Below are positions 25,456 through 34,729 of a stretch of 64,000 nucleotides of DNA, in pieces. How positions within the stretch are numbered: the first letter of the stretch is position 1; the number at the start of each line of letters is the position of its first letter. The position numbers were made by a program, and so were the translations under genes. The stretch is from Streptomyces nojiriensis (lineage in GTDB: Bacteria; Actinomycetota; Actinomycetes; Streptomycetales; Streptomycetaceae): contig NZ_CP071139.1 of assembly GCF_017639205.1 (NCBI RefSeq), forward strand, positions 6,323,501-6,387,500, in the 5' to 3' direction. A model generated the notes under the pieces. The model saw nothing but the letters and a program-made list of their open reading frames with translations, was not told the DNA's origin and did not search any database.

Positions 25456-25695
25456 AGGTCACTCCAAGACTTCAGATGCAATTACAGTGAAACCGGCGCA
25501 CCGGATTCAGAGGTCTGAAGTGGTTTGCCGGGGGAATGGCCCGACTCTCGCCGGGCAACCGGAGCAGCATACAACGACTGCGTCCGTCCAAGAAAACTAC
25601 CATGTCCGCCGCTGCCCCCGCCCCGCGGTCCCGACGCCCGGGCGGTCCTTCGTTACCCTGCGGTGAACCCTGGCCCGCACAAGGAGGAACGCCCG

Positions 25696-27366
25696 GTGGC
25701 GCACGAGCCTCAGCCGCAGCCCCTTGACGAGCTCGACGCCGCAGCGGTGCGCACCTGGAGCTCGCTGGCCCTGGCCGCACTGGGCCGGGCCCGCGAGGAC
25801 ATCGACGCGATCAACGTCTACCCGGTCGCCGACGCGGACACCGGCACCAACCTCTACCTCACGGCCGAATCGGCCGACCGCGGCCTCGCCGAGGCCTTCC
25901 CCGGGGTGACCGACGGCACAGCGCCGACCTCCCTGGCCGAGGCCGTACGGGCCTGGGCGCACGGAGCCCTGGTGGGAGCCCGCGGGAACTCCGGGACGAT
26001 CCTGGCGCAGCTGCTGCGCGGAGTGGCCGACGTACTCGGCGACGAGCCCGCCGCGCGGGCGCAGCAGGCCGGACAGGGCCCCGGCGGGCTGCTGGCCCGC
26101 GCCCTGACCCGGGCCGCGGAGGAGGCGTACGCGGCCGTCGCGCACCCGGTGGAGGGCACCATGCTCACCGTCGCCGGCGCCGCCGCCCGGGCCGGCGAGG
26201 CCGCCGGAGCCGCCGCCGGGACCGCGGCCGAGGTGGCCCGCGCCGCCTACGACGGGGCCCGCGCCGCCCTCGCCGAGACCCCCGGGCAGCTCGCCGCGCT
26301 GGGCCGGGCCGGCGTGGTCGACGCCGGGGGCTGCGGGCTGGTGGTCGTCTTCGGCGCCCTGTGGCAGGCACTGTCCGGCCAGGAACCGGCCGCCGAACCG
26401 GTACGCGGCCGCGCGGTGCCCGTACCGCAGTCGCCGGACCCCTGCGCGCAGGCGGAGGACGGGCCCGCGTACGAGGTGATCTACCTGCTGGAGGCCTCCG
26501 AGGCGGCCGTCGGCGAACTGCGCGAACGCCTCGACGGACTCGGCGACTCACTGGTCGTGGTCGGCGGCGACGGCCTGTGGAACGTCCACGTCCACGTCGA
26601 CGACCCCGGCGCGGCCGTGGAGGCCGGAGTCGTCGCCGGACGGCCCTACCGGATACGGATCACCCACTTCGGGGACGAGCGCCGCCGGGCGCGGGGCGAG
26701 CGCGCCCAGCGGGCCGTGGTCGCCGTCGTCCCCGGCGAAGGGCTGGCCGGGCTGTGCGGGGAGGCGGGAGCGACCACCGTGCTCGTCCGCCCCGGGGAGC
26801 CGCCGGCCGTCGCCGAACTGCTCGACGCCGTCCGCCGCGCGCACGCCCGCGAGGTGGTGCTGCTGCCGGGCGGCGCCGAACTGCGCGCCGCCGCGGCCGC
26901 GGCGGCCGAACAGGCCCGCGCCGAGGGCGTACGGGTGGCCGTGATCCCCACCCGCTCCGCGGTCCAGGGCCTGGCCGCCCTCGCCGTGCACGACCCGGAG
27001 GGCAGCTTCGACGAGGACGTGGTCGCCATGACGGCGGCGGCCGGCGCCACCCGGTACGGGGAACTGGCCGTCGCCGAACGGCAGTCCTTCACCTCGGCCG
27101 GCATCTGCCAGGCCGGCGACGTGCTCGGCCTCATCGACGGGGACGTCGCGGTGATCGGCTCCGGCCTGGCCGAGACCGCCGAGGCCGTCCTGGACCGGAT
27201 GCTGGGCTCCGGCGGCGAACTCGTCACCCTGGTCCTGGGACCCGACGTACCGGACGCCGTCGCCGAGCGCCTGGAGGCCTACGTCCAGCAGGGCCACCTC
27301 GCCGTGGACACCGTCACCTACCGGGGCGGCCGGTACTCGGCGCCGCTCCTGGTCGGGGTGGAATAG
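25696..27366 (+). CDS. DAK2 domain-containing protein (FakA/YloV-like)
   Basis: A 556-residue protein. The N-terminal 200 residues are a DhaL/DAK2 kinase domain, with the metal-ATP motif NVYPVADADTGTN near residues 37-49 and LVGARGNSGTILAQLLRG near 94-111. The C-terminal half resembles the FakA regulatory/DegV-associated region. In Firmicutes FakA phosphorylates fatty acids bound to FakB. The same role is plausible here but not shown, since no fakB lies nearby. GTG 25696 has AAGGAGG eight bases upstream. It is followed 26 bases later by recG, an arrangement common in Gram-positives. Confidence 0.9.
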   Translation: MAHEPQPQPLDELDAAAVRTWSSLALAALGRAREDIDAINVYPVADADTGTNLYLTAESADRGLAEAFPGVTDGTAPTSLAEAVRAWAHGALVGARGNSGTILAQLLRGVADVLGDEPAARAQQAGQGPGGLLARALTRAAEEAYAAVAHPVEGTMLTVAGAAARAGEAAGAAAGTAAEVARAAYDGARAALAETPGQLAALGRAGVVDAGGCGLVVVFGALWQALSGQEPAAEPVRGRAVPVPQSPDPCAQAEDGPAYEVIYLLEASEAAVGELRERLDGLGDSLVVVGGDGLWNVHVHVDDPGAAVEAGVVAGRPYRIRITHFGDERRRARGERAQRAVVAVVPGEGLAGLCGEAGATTVLVRPGEPPAVAELLDAVRRAHAREVVLLPGGAELRAAAAAAAEQARAEGVRVAVIPTRSAVQGLAALAVHDPEGSFDEDVVAMTAAAGATRYGELAVAERQSFTSAGICQAGDVLGLIDGDVAVIGSGLAETAEAVLDRMLGSGGELVTLVLGPDVPDAVAERLEAYVQQGHLAVDTVTYRGGRYSAPLLVGVE

Positions 27367-27392
27367 CGGGCTTGTCAGCGCCATGGTGTGCA

Positions 27393-29585
27393 ATGGAACA
27401 CGTGCCCGCGCTCGACGAAGACCTCAAGAAGACGCTCGGCCCCGCCACCGCCAAGGTGCTGGCCGAGCAGCTCGGCCTGCACACGGCCCTGGACCTGCTC
27501 CACCACTACCCCCGGCGGTACGCCGAGCGCGGCGAGCTGACCTCGCTCGCCGAGCTCGCCGACCAGATCGACGAGCACGTGACCGTCGTCGCGCAGGTCG
27601 CCGACGCCCGGATCCTGACCTTCAACGGGGGGCGCGGCAAGCGGCTGGAGGTGACCATCACCGACGGCAGCGGCCGCCTCCAGCTGGTCTTCTTCGGCGC
27701 CGGCGTCCACAAGCCGCACAAGGACCTGCTGCCCGGCAGCCGCGCGATGTTCGCCGGCAAGGTCTCCAAGTTCAACCACAAGCTCCAGCTCGCCCACCCG
27801 GCCTACGAGCCGCTCGGCGGGGAGGCCTCCGACCGGGACGCCGCGGCCGCCTTCGCCAGTCAGCTCATCCCGATCTACCCGGCCTGCGCCAAGCTGGAGT
27901 CCTGGAAGATCGCCAAGTGCGTGGACGCGGTGCTGCCCAGCGCCCAGGACGCCGTGGACCCGCTGCCGCCCGCCCTGCGCGAGGGCCGCGGGCTGGTCCC
28001 GCTCACCGAGGCCCTGCTGAAGATCCACCGCCCGTCCACCAAGGCCGACATCGAGGACGCCCGGCAGCGCCTGAAGTGGGACGAGGCCTTCGTCCTCCAG
28101 GTCGCCCTGGCCCGCCGCCGGCACGCCGACTCCCAGCTCCCGGCCGTCCCGCGCCGCCCGGTCCCCGGCGGCCTGCTCGACTCCTTCGACGCGAAACTGC
28201 CCTTCACCCTCACCCAGGGCCAGCAGACCGTCTCGAAGGAGATCTTCGACGACCTGGCCACCGAACACCCCATGCACCGCCTCCTCCAGGGAGAGGTCGG
28301 CTCGGGCAAGACCCTGGTCGCGCTGCGGGCGATGCTCGCCGTCGTGGACAGCGGCGGGCAGGCGGCCATGCTCGCGCCCACCGAGGTGCTCGCCCAGCAG
28401 CACCACCGCTCCATCACCGAGATGATGGGCGAACTGGCCGAGGGGGGCATGCTCGGCGGCTCCGACCGGGGCACCAAGGTGGTGCTGCTCACCGGCTCCA
28501 TGGGGATGCCCGCGCGCCGCCAGGCCCTGCTCGACCTGGTCACCGGGGAGGCCGGGATCGTGATCGGCACGCACGCGCTGATCGAGGACAAGGTGCAGTT
28601 CCACGACCTCGGCCTGGTCGTCGTGGACGAGCAGCACCGCTTCGGGGTGGAGCAGCGCGACGCGCTGCGGTCCAAGGGGAAGCAGCCCCCGCACCTGCTG
28701 GTGATGACGGCGACCCCGATCCCGCGCACGGTCGCCATGACCGTCTTCGGTGACCTGGAGACCTCCGTCCTGGACCAGCTGCCGGCCGGGCGCTCCCCGA
28801 TCGCGACGCACGTGGTGCCCTCCAAGGACAAGCCGCACTTCCTCGCACGGGCCTGGGAACGGGTCCGAGAGGAGGTCGGGAAGGGGCACCAGGCGTATGT
28901 GGTCTGCCCCCGCATCGGGGACGGGGAGGACGATCCCAAGAAGAAGTCCGCCGAGGACGACGGCGACAAGAGGCCGCCGCTCGCGGTCGTGGAGATCGCC
29001 GAACAGCTCACGCGCGGACCGCTGGCGGGACTGGCCGTCGAGGTGCTGCACGGCCGGATGGACCCCGCCGACAAGGACGACGTCATGCGCCGGTTCGCCG
29101 CCGGCGAGGTCAAGGTGCTGGTCGCCACGACGGTCATCGAGGTCGGGGTGAACGTCCCCAACTCCACCGTCATGGTGATCATGGATGCGGACCGGTTCGG
29201 CGTCTCCCAGCTCCACCAGCTGCGCGGCCGCGTCGGCCGGGGCTCCGCACCCGGTCTGTGCCTGCTGGTCAGCGAGATGCACGAGGCCAGCCCCGCCCGG
29301 GCCCGGCTGGCCGCCGTCGCCGCCACCCTCGACGGCTTCGAGCTCTCCCGGATCGACCTGGAGCAGCGCCGTGAGGGCGATGTGCTCGGCCAGGCCCAGT
29401 CCGGAGTCCGCTCCTCGCTGCGCATGCTCGCCGTCATCGAGGACGAGGAGGTCATCGCCCAGGCCCGGGAGGAGGCCACCCGCGTCGTCGCCGAGGACCC
29501 CGCGCTGGAACACCTGCCGGGCCTGCGGACCGCGCTGGACGCCCTGCTCGACACCGAGCGCGAGCAGTACCTGGAGAAGGGCTGA
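27393..29585 (+). CDS. recG: ATP-dependent DNA helicase RecG
   Basis: A 730-residue branched-DNA helicase that regresses stalled forks and processes Holliday junctions. The N-terminal wedge/OB region covers about residues 60-160. Walker A is GEVGSGKTLVALRAM near 302-316, the DExH-type box is VVDEQHRFG near 411-419, and motif VI is QLRGRVGRGSAPG near 611-623. A charged insertion (DPKKKSAEDDGDKRP) sits between motor lobes near 515-529. The start may be ATG 27393 or GTG 27402; neither has a good ribosome site. Confidence 0.96.
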   Translation: MEHVPALDEDLKKTLGPATAKVLAEQLGLHTALDLLHHYPRRYAERGELTSLAELADQIDEHVTVVAQVADARILTFNGGRGKRLEVTITDGSGRLQLVFFGAGVHKPHKDLLPGSRAMFAGKVSKFNHKLQLAHPAYEPLGGEASDRDAAAAFASQLIPIYPACAKLESWKIAKCVDAVLPSAQDAVDPLPPALREGRGLVPLTEALLKIHRPSTKADIEDARQRLKWDEAFVLQVALARRRHADSQLPAVPRRPVPGGLLDSFDAKLPFTLTQGQQTVSKEIFDDLATEHPMHRLLQGEVGSGKTLVALRAMLAVVDSGGQAAMLAPTEVLAQQHHRSITEMMGELAEGGMLGGSDRGTKVVLLTGSMGMPARRQALLDLVTGEAGIVIGTHALIEDKVQFHDLGLVVVDEQHRFGVEQRDALRSKGKQPPHLLVMTATPIPRTVAMTVFGDLETSVLDQLPAGRSPIATHVVPSKDKPHFLARAWERVREEVGKGHQAYVVCPRIGDGEDDPKKKSAEDDGDKRPPLAVVEIAEQLTRGPLAGLAVEVLHGRMDPADKDDVMRRFAAGEVKVLVATTVIEVGVNVPNSTVMVIMDADRFGVSQLHQLRGRVGRGSAPGLCLLVSEMHEASPARARLAAVAATLDGFELSRIDLEQRREGDVLGQAQSGVRSSLRMLAVIEDEEVIAQAREEATRVVAEDPALEHLPGLRTALDALLDTEREQYLEKG

Positions 29586-29658
29586 GCGGCACGACCTATC
29601 GTTGGAGTGCCGCGGCAGCGCCGGGGCACCCCCCTACCGCCGTACCGAAGGACCCCAG

Positions 29659-30237
29659 ATGACCCGCGTGATCGCCGGCAGCGCCGGCGGGCGACGGCTG
29701 GCCGTGCCCCCCGGCACCGGCACCCGGCCGACCTCGGACCGGATGCGCGAAGGCCTCTTCTCGACCTGGGAGTCGCTGCACGGCGTCGAAGGCGCCCGGG
29801 TGCTCGACCTGTACGGCGGCTCCGGCGCCGTCGGCCTGGAATCGCTCTCCCGGGGCGCGGCCCACACCCTGCTCGTCGAGGCCGACGCCAAGGCCGCCAA
29901 GGCGATCCGGGACAACATCCGGACGCTGGGCCTGCCCGGAGCGGAGTTCCGCGCGGGCAAGGCCGAGCAGATCGTGGCGGCCCGGGCCGCGGGCGACCCG
30001 TACGACATCGTCTTCCTGGACCCGCCGTACGCGGTGGACAGCGCGGACCTGCGGGAGATCCTCCTCACACTCCGGTCCAATGGCTGGATCACCGGCGATG
30101 CGCTCGTCACCGTGGAGCGCAGCACCAGGAGCGGCGCCTTCCCGTGGCCCGAGGGCTTCGAGCCGCTCCGGTCGCGCAAGTACGGCGAGGGCACCCTTTG
30201 GTACGGCCGCGCCGGCTTCTCCAGCGAAGACTCATGA
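29659..30237 (+). CDS. rsmD: 16S rRNA (guanine966-N2)-methyltransferase RsmD
   Basis: A 192-residue SAM-dependent methyltransferase for G966 of 16S rRNA. It has the start TRVIAGSAGGRRLAVPPG, motif I LDLYGGSGAVGLESLSRGA near residues 49-67, and the catalytic DIVFLDPPY near 116-124. Its length is typical. ATG 29659 follows GAAGGACC. The 3' end touches coaD, and this pairing is conserved across many bacteria. Confidence 0.96.
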   Translation: MTRVIAGSAGGRRLAVPPGTGTRPTSDRMREGLFSTWESLHGVEGARVLDLYGGSGAVGLESLSRGAAHTLLVEADAKAAKAIRDNIRTLGLPGAEFRAGKAEQIVAARAAGDPYDIVFLDPPYAVDSADLREILLTLRSNGWITGDALVTVERSTRSGAFPWPEGFEPLRSRKYGEGTLWYGRAGFSSEDS

Positions 30238-30251
30238 ACGAGGGAGTTCAG

Positions 30252-30731
30252 TTGCGCCGCGCCGTCTGTCCGGGGTCCTTCGACCCCATCCACAACGGGC
30301 ACCTCGACATCATCGGACGAGCCTCCAGGCTGTACGACGTCGTGCACGTCGCCGTGGGGATCAACGAGTCGAAGCAGGGCCTGTTCACCGTCGACGAGCG
30401 GATCGAGCTGATCCGCGAGGCGACGGCCGACTACGGCAACGTCCAGGTCGAGGCCTTCCGCGGACTGCTCGTCGACTTCTGCAAGCAGCGGGACATCCCG
30501 GCCATCGTCAAGGGCCTGCGCGCGGTCAGCGACTTCGACTACGAGCTCCAGATGGCCCAGATGAACATGGGCCTGTCGGGCGTCGAGACGCTGTTCGTCC
30601 CGACCATCCCCACCTACAGCTTCCTGTCCTCCTCGCTGGTCAAGGAGGTCGCGACCTGGGGCGGCGACGTCGCCCACCTGCTGCCGGCGCACGTCCACGC
30701 GGCGCTCCTGGAGCGGCTGCGCAACCGCTGA
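30252..30731 (+). CDS. coaD: Phosphopantetheine adenylyltransferase
   Basis: A 159-residue hexameric enzyme adding AMP to 4'-phosphopantetheine in coenzyme A synthesis. The nucleotide-binding HxGH is in GSFDPIHNGHLDI near residues 8-20, and the second signature SFLSSSLVKEVA is near 120-131. TTG 30252 is chosen because GGGAG lies five bases upstream and gives the exact family length. An ATG at 30234, overlapping the rsmD stop, would add six residues. It is co-transcribed with rsmD. Confidence 0.96.
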   Translation: MRRAVCPGSFDPIHNGHLDIIGRASRLYDVVHVAVGINESKQGLFTVDERIELIREATADYGNVQVEAFRGLLVDFCKQRDIPAIVKGLRAVSDFDYELQMAQMNMGLSGVETLFVPTIPTYSFLSSSLVKEVATWGGDVAHLLPAHVHAALLERLRNR

Positions 30732-30834
30732 CCGTCTGACAGGGCGTCAGGCAGTGTCGGGGGCCCGCCCGGTGGCCGTACAGTCGTCCCGTCCGTCTCA
30801 GGAACCGCCTGAGGCCGAGAGAGTGCGAGCCCCC

Positions 30835-31896
30835 ATGGACGTGCAGAAGAAGCTCGACGAGATCGTCGCGGCCGTCGGCGGCGCCCGGTCCATGCCCATG
30901 TCGGCCTCCTGCGTGATCAACCGCGCCGAGCTGCTCGAACAGCTCGAAGAGGTGCGCCAGGCGCTGCCCGGCTCGCTCGCGCAGGCTCAGGAGCTCATCG
31001 GCGGCCGGGAGCAGGTGGTCGAGGAGGCCCGCCGGGAGGCGGAGCGGATCATCGACGCGGCCCACAACCAGCGCGGTTCGCTGATCTCCGACACCGAGAT
31101 CGCGCGGCGCTCCCAGGCCGAGGCGGACCGGATCCTGGAGGAGGCCCGCCGGGAGGCCGAGGAGATCCGGGCCGAGGCCGACGACTACGTCGACAGCAAG
31201 CTCGCGAACTTCGAGGTCGTGCTGACCAAGACCATCGGTTCGGTGGACCGGGGCCGCGAGAAGCTCCTGGGCCGCGGCCCGGGTCTGGACGAGCACGGCT
31301 ACCCGGACATGGATGCGCCCGAGCGCAGTCACGACCCCGAGACGCAGCGGCAGCAGGCGGACGCCTACGTGGACACCAAGCTGGCGACCTTCGAGGCGGT
31401 GCTCTCCAAGACCCTGGAGGCCGTGGGCCGCGGCCGCCAGAAGCTCCTGGGCCGGGTCCCGACGGACGACCTGGGCGTGCACATGGCCGCGCAGGACGCG
31501 GTGGGCGGACAGCAGTCCCGCTCGGCGAGCGACTCGGACTTCCTGGCGGGCCTGGCGGAGCCGGAGCCGCTGCGCGCCCAGGCGCCGATCCCGGCGCAGG
31601 CGGAGCCCGTGTACGACACGTACGGCTACCAGCAGCCCGCCCAGCCCGCCGCCCAGCAGCAGGACGCGTACTCCTACCAGGATCCGTACGGCGGCTACCC
31701 GCAGCAGGACCCGTACTCCACCGCGGGCGGCGGCTCCACCGGAGCGGCCTACGCCGCGCACTACGACGCGCAGCAGCCCGATCCCTATGCCGCGTACCAG
31801 CCGCAGGCCCAGCAGCCCTCGCTCGACGAGACCAGCCTCTTCGACACGAGCATGATCAACCTGGACCAGCTGCGCCAGTACGAACAGGGGCGCTAG
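30835..31896 (+). CDS. DivIVA-like coiled-coil protein with duplicated module
   Basis: A 353-residue protein annotated in relatives as a cell-division initiation or DivIVA-like protein. After a short start (MDVQKKLDEIVAAVGGARSM) come long helical segments rich in Arg, Glu and Ala (QVVEEARREAERIIDAAHNQ). Two near-copies of a module follow: DDYVDSKLANFEVVLTKTI near residues 119-137 and DAYVDTKLATFEAVLSKTL near 178-196, each closing with G-R-x-KLLGR. The last 130 residues are Gln/Tyr/Pro-rich and disordered. Probably a cytoskeletal or polar-scaffold protein. ATG 30835 is preferred on family grounds; the ribosome site is weak. Confidence 0.85.
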   Translation: MDVQKKLDEIVAAVGGARSMPMSASCVINRAELLEQLEEVRQALPGSLAQAQELIGGREQVVEEARREAERIIDAAHNQRGSLISDTEIARRSQAEADRILEEARREAEEIRAEADDYVDSKLANFEVVLTKTIGSVDRGREKLLGRGPGLDEHGYPDMDAPERSHDPETQRQQADAYVDTKLATFEAVLSKTLEAVGRGRQKLLGRVPTDDLGVHMAAQDAVGGQQSRSASDSDFLAGLAEPEPLRAQAPIPAQAEPVYDTYGYQQPAQPAAQQQDAYSYQDPYGGYPQQDPYSTAGGGSTGAAYAAHYDAQQPDPYAAYQPQAQQPSLDETSLFDTSMINLDQLRQYEQGR

Positions 31897-32007
31897 TACC
31901 GGATTGGGCGCTGGGCGCCGCTGCGGGTATCCTGGCTGTTCGGTCGCGCGTATGCACCGCGATCCATGCTGCCCTAGTGCGGCGGAATCTTTGATCTTCA
32001 GCGATCT

Positions 32008-32676
32008 GTGAAAGCAGGAACGGCCCTGAATACCCGCCTCGACCACCGCAACCCCCTCGTGTTCGACACGCACGAGCTGGGCCGGCGTCCTGGTGTCATG
32101 CAGCGGCTGTCCCGTGAGATCGCGGCACCGGCGGACTTCGGTCTCGTCGGCGTCATCGGAGTGCCGGAAGGCGCCCCGGTGAAGCTCAGCCTCCGCCTGG
32201 AGTCGGTCATGGAAGGGGTGCTTGTCACAGGCACCGCCCGTGCGTCGGCCGTAGGGGAGTGCGTAAGGTGTCTGGAGTCCGTCGAGCGCGAGCTCAAGGC
32301 GGACTTCCAGGAGATGTTCTCGTACCCTGACGCCGACGACCGGAGCCGCTCCAAGGCGGAACCGGCCGACGACGCCGAGGACGACGAGGACACGCTCTTC
32401 CTCGAGGACGGTTTGTTCGACCTCGAACCCGTGCTGCGGGATGTGGTGGTGCTTGCACTGCCCATGCAGCCGGTGTGCCGGGAGGACTGTCTCGGACTGT
32501 GCCCCGATTGCGGGCTCAGCCTGAACGACGACCCGGACCACCACCATGACGCCGTCGACATCCGTTGGGCGGCATTGCAAGGACTCGTCGTGACCGATCA
32601 GGACGGCGAGAAGGACAACATGAGCGGCACTGCCTCTGACGGAGTTCAGGGCGCCGCCGAGAAGCAGGAGAAGTAG
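32008..32676 (+). CDS. YceD/DUF177 family protein
   Basis: A 222-residue member of the DUF177 family, which regularly precedes rpmF and is linked to 23S rRNA accumulation and ribosome assembly. It begins around LDHRNPLVFDTHELGRRPG. It carries CVRCLES near residue 88, an acidic mid-region (DDAEDDEDTLF), and a second cysteine cluster, CREDCLGLCPDCG, near 157-169 that could bind zinc. GTG 32008 is the longest start. AGGAA precedes an in-frame CTG at 32026, which homology to the LNTRLDH-type start makes attractive. It lies two bases before rpmF. Confidence 0.92.
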   Translation: MKAGTALNTRLDHRNPLVFDTHELGRRPGVMQRLSREIAAPADFGLVGVIGVPEGAPVKLSLRLESVMEGVLVTGTARASAVGECVRCLESVERELKADFQEMFSYPDADDRSRSKAEPADDAEDDEDTLFLEDGLFDLEPVLRDVVVLALPMQPVCREDCLGLCPDCGLSLNDDPDHHHDAVDIRWAALQGLVVTDQDGEKDNMSGTASDGVQGAAEKQEK

Positions 32677-32678
32677 CC

Positions 32679-32852
32679 GTGGCTGTTCCGAAGCGGAAGA
32701 TGTCGCGCAGCAACACGCGCCACCGCCGGTCGCAGTGGAAGGCTGCGGTCCCCACCCTGGTTTCGTGCGAGCGTTGCCAGGAGCCGAAGCTCCAGCACAT
32801 TGCGTGCCCGAGCTGCGGCACCTACAACAAGCGCCAGGTCCTCGAGGTCTGA
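32679..32852 (+). CDS. rpmF: 50S ribosomal protein L32 (zinc-binding form)
   Basis: A 57-residue ribosomal protein, too short for many ORF callers. The sequence begins MAVPKRKMSRSNTRHRRSQW, the family signature. Four cysteines, C30, C33, C43 and C46, in two CxxC pairs make the zinc ribbon. GTG 32679 follows a GGAG and lies two bases after the DUF177 stop. It is translated with DUF177 and rnc in the conserved DUF177-rpmF-rnc order. Confidence 0.97.
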   Translation: MAVPKRKMSRSNTRHRRSQWKAAVPTLVSCERCQEPKLQHIACPSCGTYNKRQVLEV

Positions 32853-32871
32853 GCGGCTGGTGAGAGGCGCA

Positions 32872-33720
32872 ATGTCTGAGCTGTCCAACGCTGAGAAGCA
32901 GGCAGACAGTAACAACGCGGCCTCGTCCCACACGCTTCTGGAAGGGCGGCTCGGGTATCAACTCGAGTCCGCCCTTCTGGTGCGTGCGCTGACCCACCGC
33001 TCGTACGCGTACGAGAACGGCGGTCTGCCCACCAACGAACGCCTGGAGTTCCTCGGGGACTCCGTGCTGGGCCTGGTGGTCACGGACACGCTGTACACGA
33101 CCCACCCGGATCTCCCCGAAGGCCAGCTGGCCAAGCTTCGGGCCGCGGTGGTCAACTCGCGCGCACTGGCGGAGGTCGGACGCGGCCTCGAACTCGGCTC
33201 CTTCATCCGGCTCGGCCGGGGCGAAGAGGGCACGGGAGGCCGGGACAAGGCCTCCATCCTCGCCGACACCCTGGAAGCGGTGATCGGCGCGGTTTACCTC
33301 GATCAGGGCCTCGACGCGGCCTCGGAGCTGGTCCACCGGCTCTTCGACCCGCTCATCGAGAAGTCCTCGAACCTCGGGGCCGGCCTGGACTGGAAGACCA
33401 GTCTCCAGGAACTCACGGCGGCCGAAGGCCTTGGCGTGCCCGAGTACCTGGTCTCCGAGACCGGTCCGGACCACGAGAAGACCTTCACTGCTGCCGCTCG
33501 CGTCGGTGGTGTCTCGTACGGCACCGGCACCGGCCGCAGCAAGAAGGAAGCGGAACAGCAGGCCGCGGAGTCCGCATGGCGCGGAATCCGTGCCGCCGCG
33601 GACGAGCGGACCGCAGCCGCGGCAGCCGCCGCGACTGCCGGTCCGGCCGGGGTTCCGGCTTCGGCCGGGACCGAGAACGGCGGGGTGCCGACGCCCGCCG
33701 ACTCGGCGCCGGACGCCTGA
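32872..33720 (+). CDS. rnc: Ribonuclease III
   Basis: A 282-residue double-stranded-RNA endonuclease for rRNA and mRNA processing; its Streptomyces orthologue affects antibiotic production globally. The catalytic signature NERLEFLGDSVLG is near residues 55-67, and second-site acidic residues lie in DTLEAVIGAVYLD near 126-138. A dsRNA-binding domain spans about 165-235 (DWKTSLQELTAAEG start). The last 45 residues are an Ala/Gly/Pro-rich tail beyond the usual length. ATG 32872 is 19 bases after rpmF. Confidence 0.96.
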   Translation: MSELSNAEKQADSNNAASSHTLLEGRLGYQLESALLVRALTHRSYAYENGGLPTNERLEFLGDSVLGLVVTDTLYTTHPDLPEGQLAKLRAAVVNSRALAEVGRGLELGSFIRLGRGEEGTGGRDKASILADTLEAVIGAVYLDQGLDAASELVHRLFDPLIEKSSNLGAGLDWKTSLQELTAAEGLGVPEYLVSETGPDHEKTFTAAARVGGVSYGTGTGRSKKEAEQQAAESAWRGIRAAADERTAAAAAAATAGPAGVPASAGTENGGVPTPADSAPDA

Positions 33721-33739
33721 CCCTTCCTTCGGGATGTAC

Positions 33740-33770
33740 CCGCCCGCCCCTGCCTCGCAGGGGCGGGCGG
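33740..33770 (+). terminator. Terminator between rnc and mutM
   Basis: A 14-bp perfect stem (CCGCCCGCCCCTGC) with a CTC loop, then TTCCGTTTCC. It lies 19 bases after the rnc stop. Confidence 0.88.
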
Positions 33771-33835
33771 TTCCGTTTCCGGGCGCCCGGTACGCTCGCC
33801 ACGAGCGTCAGATCCACTCCCATCGGAGGTGCCCC

Positions 33836-34729
33836 GTGCCCGAGTTGCCCGAAGTCGAAGTCGTGCGGCGGGGGCTGGAGCGCTGGGTGGCGGGGCGGAC
33901 CGTCGAGGCCGTCGAGGTCCTGCATCCGCGGGCCGTCCGGCGCCATCCGGGCGGCGGTGCCGACTTCGCGGCGCGGCTGCGCGGGGAGACCATCGGGGTG
34001 CCGCAGCGGCGCGGGAAATACCTGTGGCTGCCGCTGGAGGGCCGTGACCTGTCCGTGCTCGGACATCTCGGGATGAGCGGGCAGTTGCTGGTGCAGCCGC
34101 AGGACGCCCCCGACGAGAAGCACCTGCGGATCCGGGTGCGCTTCACTGATTCCGACAGCGGCTCCGCCGCGGGCGCCGCAGGGACGGAGCTGCGCTTCGT
34201 GGACCAGCGGACCTTCGGCGGGCTCTCGCTGCACGAGGTCGCCGCCGACAGCACCGACGGGCTGCCGGACGTGATCGCGCACATCGCGCGCGACCCCCTG
34301 GACCCGCTCTTCGACGAGGGCGCCTACCACCTCGCGCTGCGCGCCAAGCGGACCACCGTCAAGCGCGCGCTGCTGGACCAGTCCCTGATCAGCGGGGTCG
34401 GCAACATCTACGCGGACGAGGCGCTGTGGCGCGCCAAGCTGCACTACGAGCGCCCGACCGCGGGCCTCACGCGCCTCCGGAGCGCGGAACTCCTCGGCCA
34501 TGCCCGGGACGTCATGAACGCCGCCCTCACGGTCGGCGGCACCAGCTTCGACAGCCTGTACGTCAACGTGAACGGGGAGTCGGGCTACTTCGACCGTTCG
34601 CTCGACGCCTACGGGCGCGAGGACGAACCCTGCCGGCGCTGCGGTACGCCGATCCGGCGCCGGCCGTGGATGAACCGGTCGAGCTACTTCTGCCCGCGCT
34701 GTCAGCGGCCGCCGCGCGTGGCGTCGTAG
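33836..34729 (+). CDS. mutM: Formamidopyrimidine-DNA glycosylase
   Basis: A 297-residue base-excision repair glycosylase/AP lyase for oxidised purines. The N-terminal catalytic proline follows the initiator Met (PELPEVEVVRRGLE). The H2TH region includes the SGVGNIYADEALW stretch near residues 186-198, and the C-terminal zinc finger has CRRCG and CPRC near 267-290. GTG 33836 follows CGGAGG. The last 28 bases overlap the end of the convergent hxlR-type gene. Confidence 0.97.
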   Translation: MPELPEVEVVRRGLERWVAGRTVEAVEVLHPRAVRRHPGGGADFAARLRGETIGVPQRRGKYLWLPLEGRDLSVLGHLGMSGQLLVQPQDAPDEKHLRIRVRFTDSDSGSAAGAAGTELRFVDQRTFGGLSLHEVAADSTDGLPDVIAHIARDPLDPLFDEGAYHLALRAKRTTVKRALLDQSLISGVGNIYADEALWRAKLHYERPTAGLTRLRSAELLGHARDVMNAALTVGGTSFDSLYVNVNGESGYFDRSLDAYGREDEPCRRCGTPIRRRPWMNRSSYFCPRCQRPPRVAS

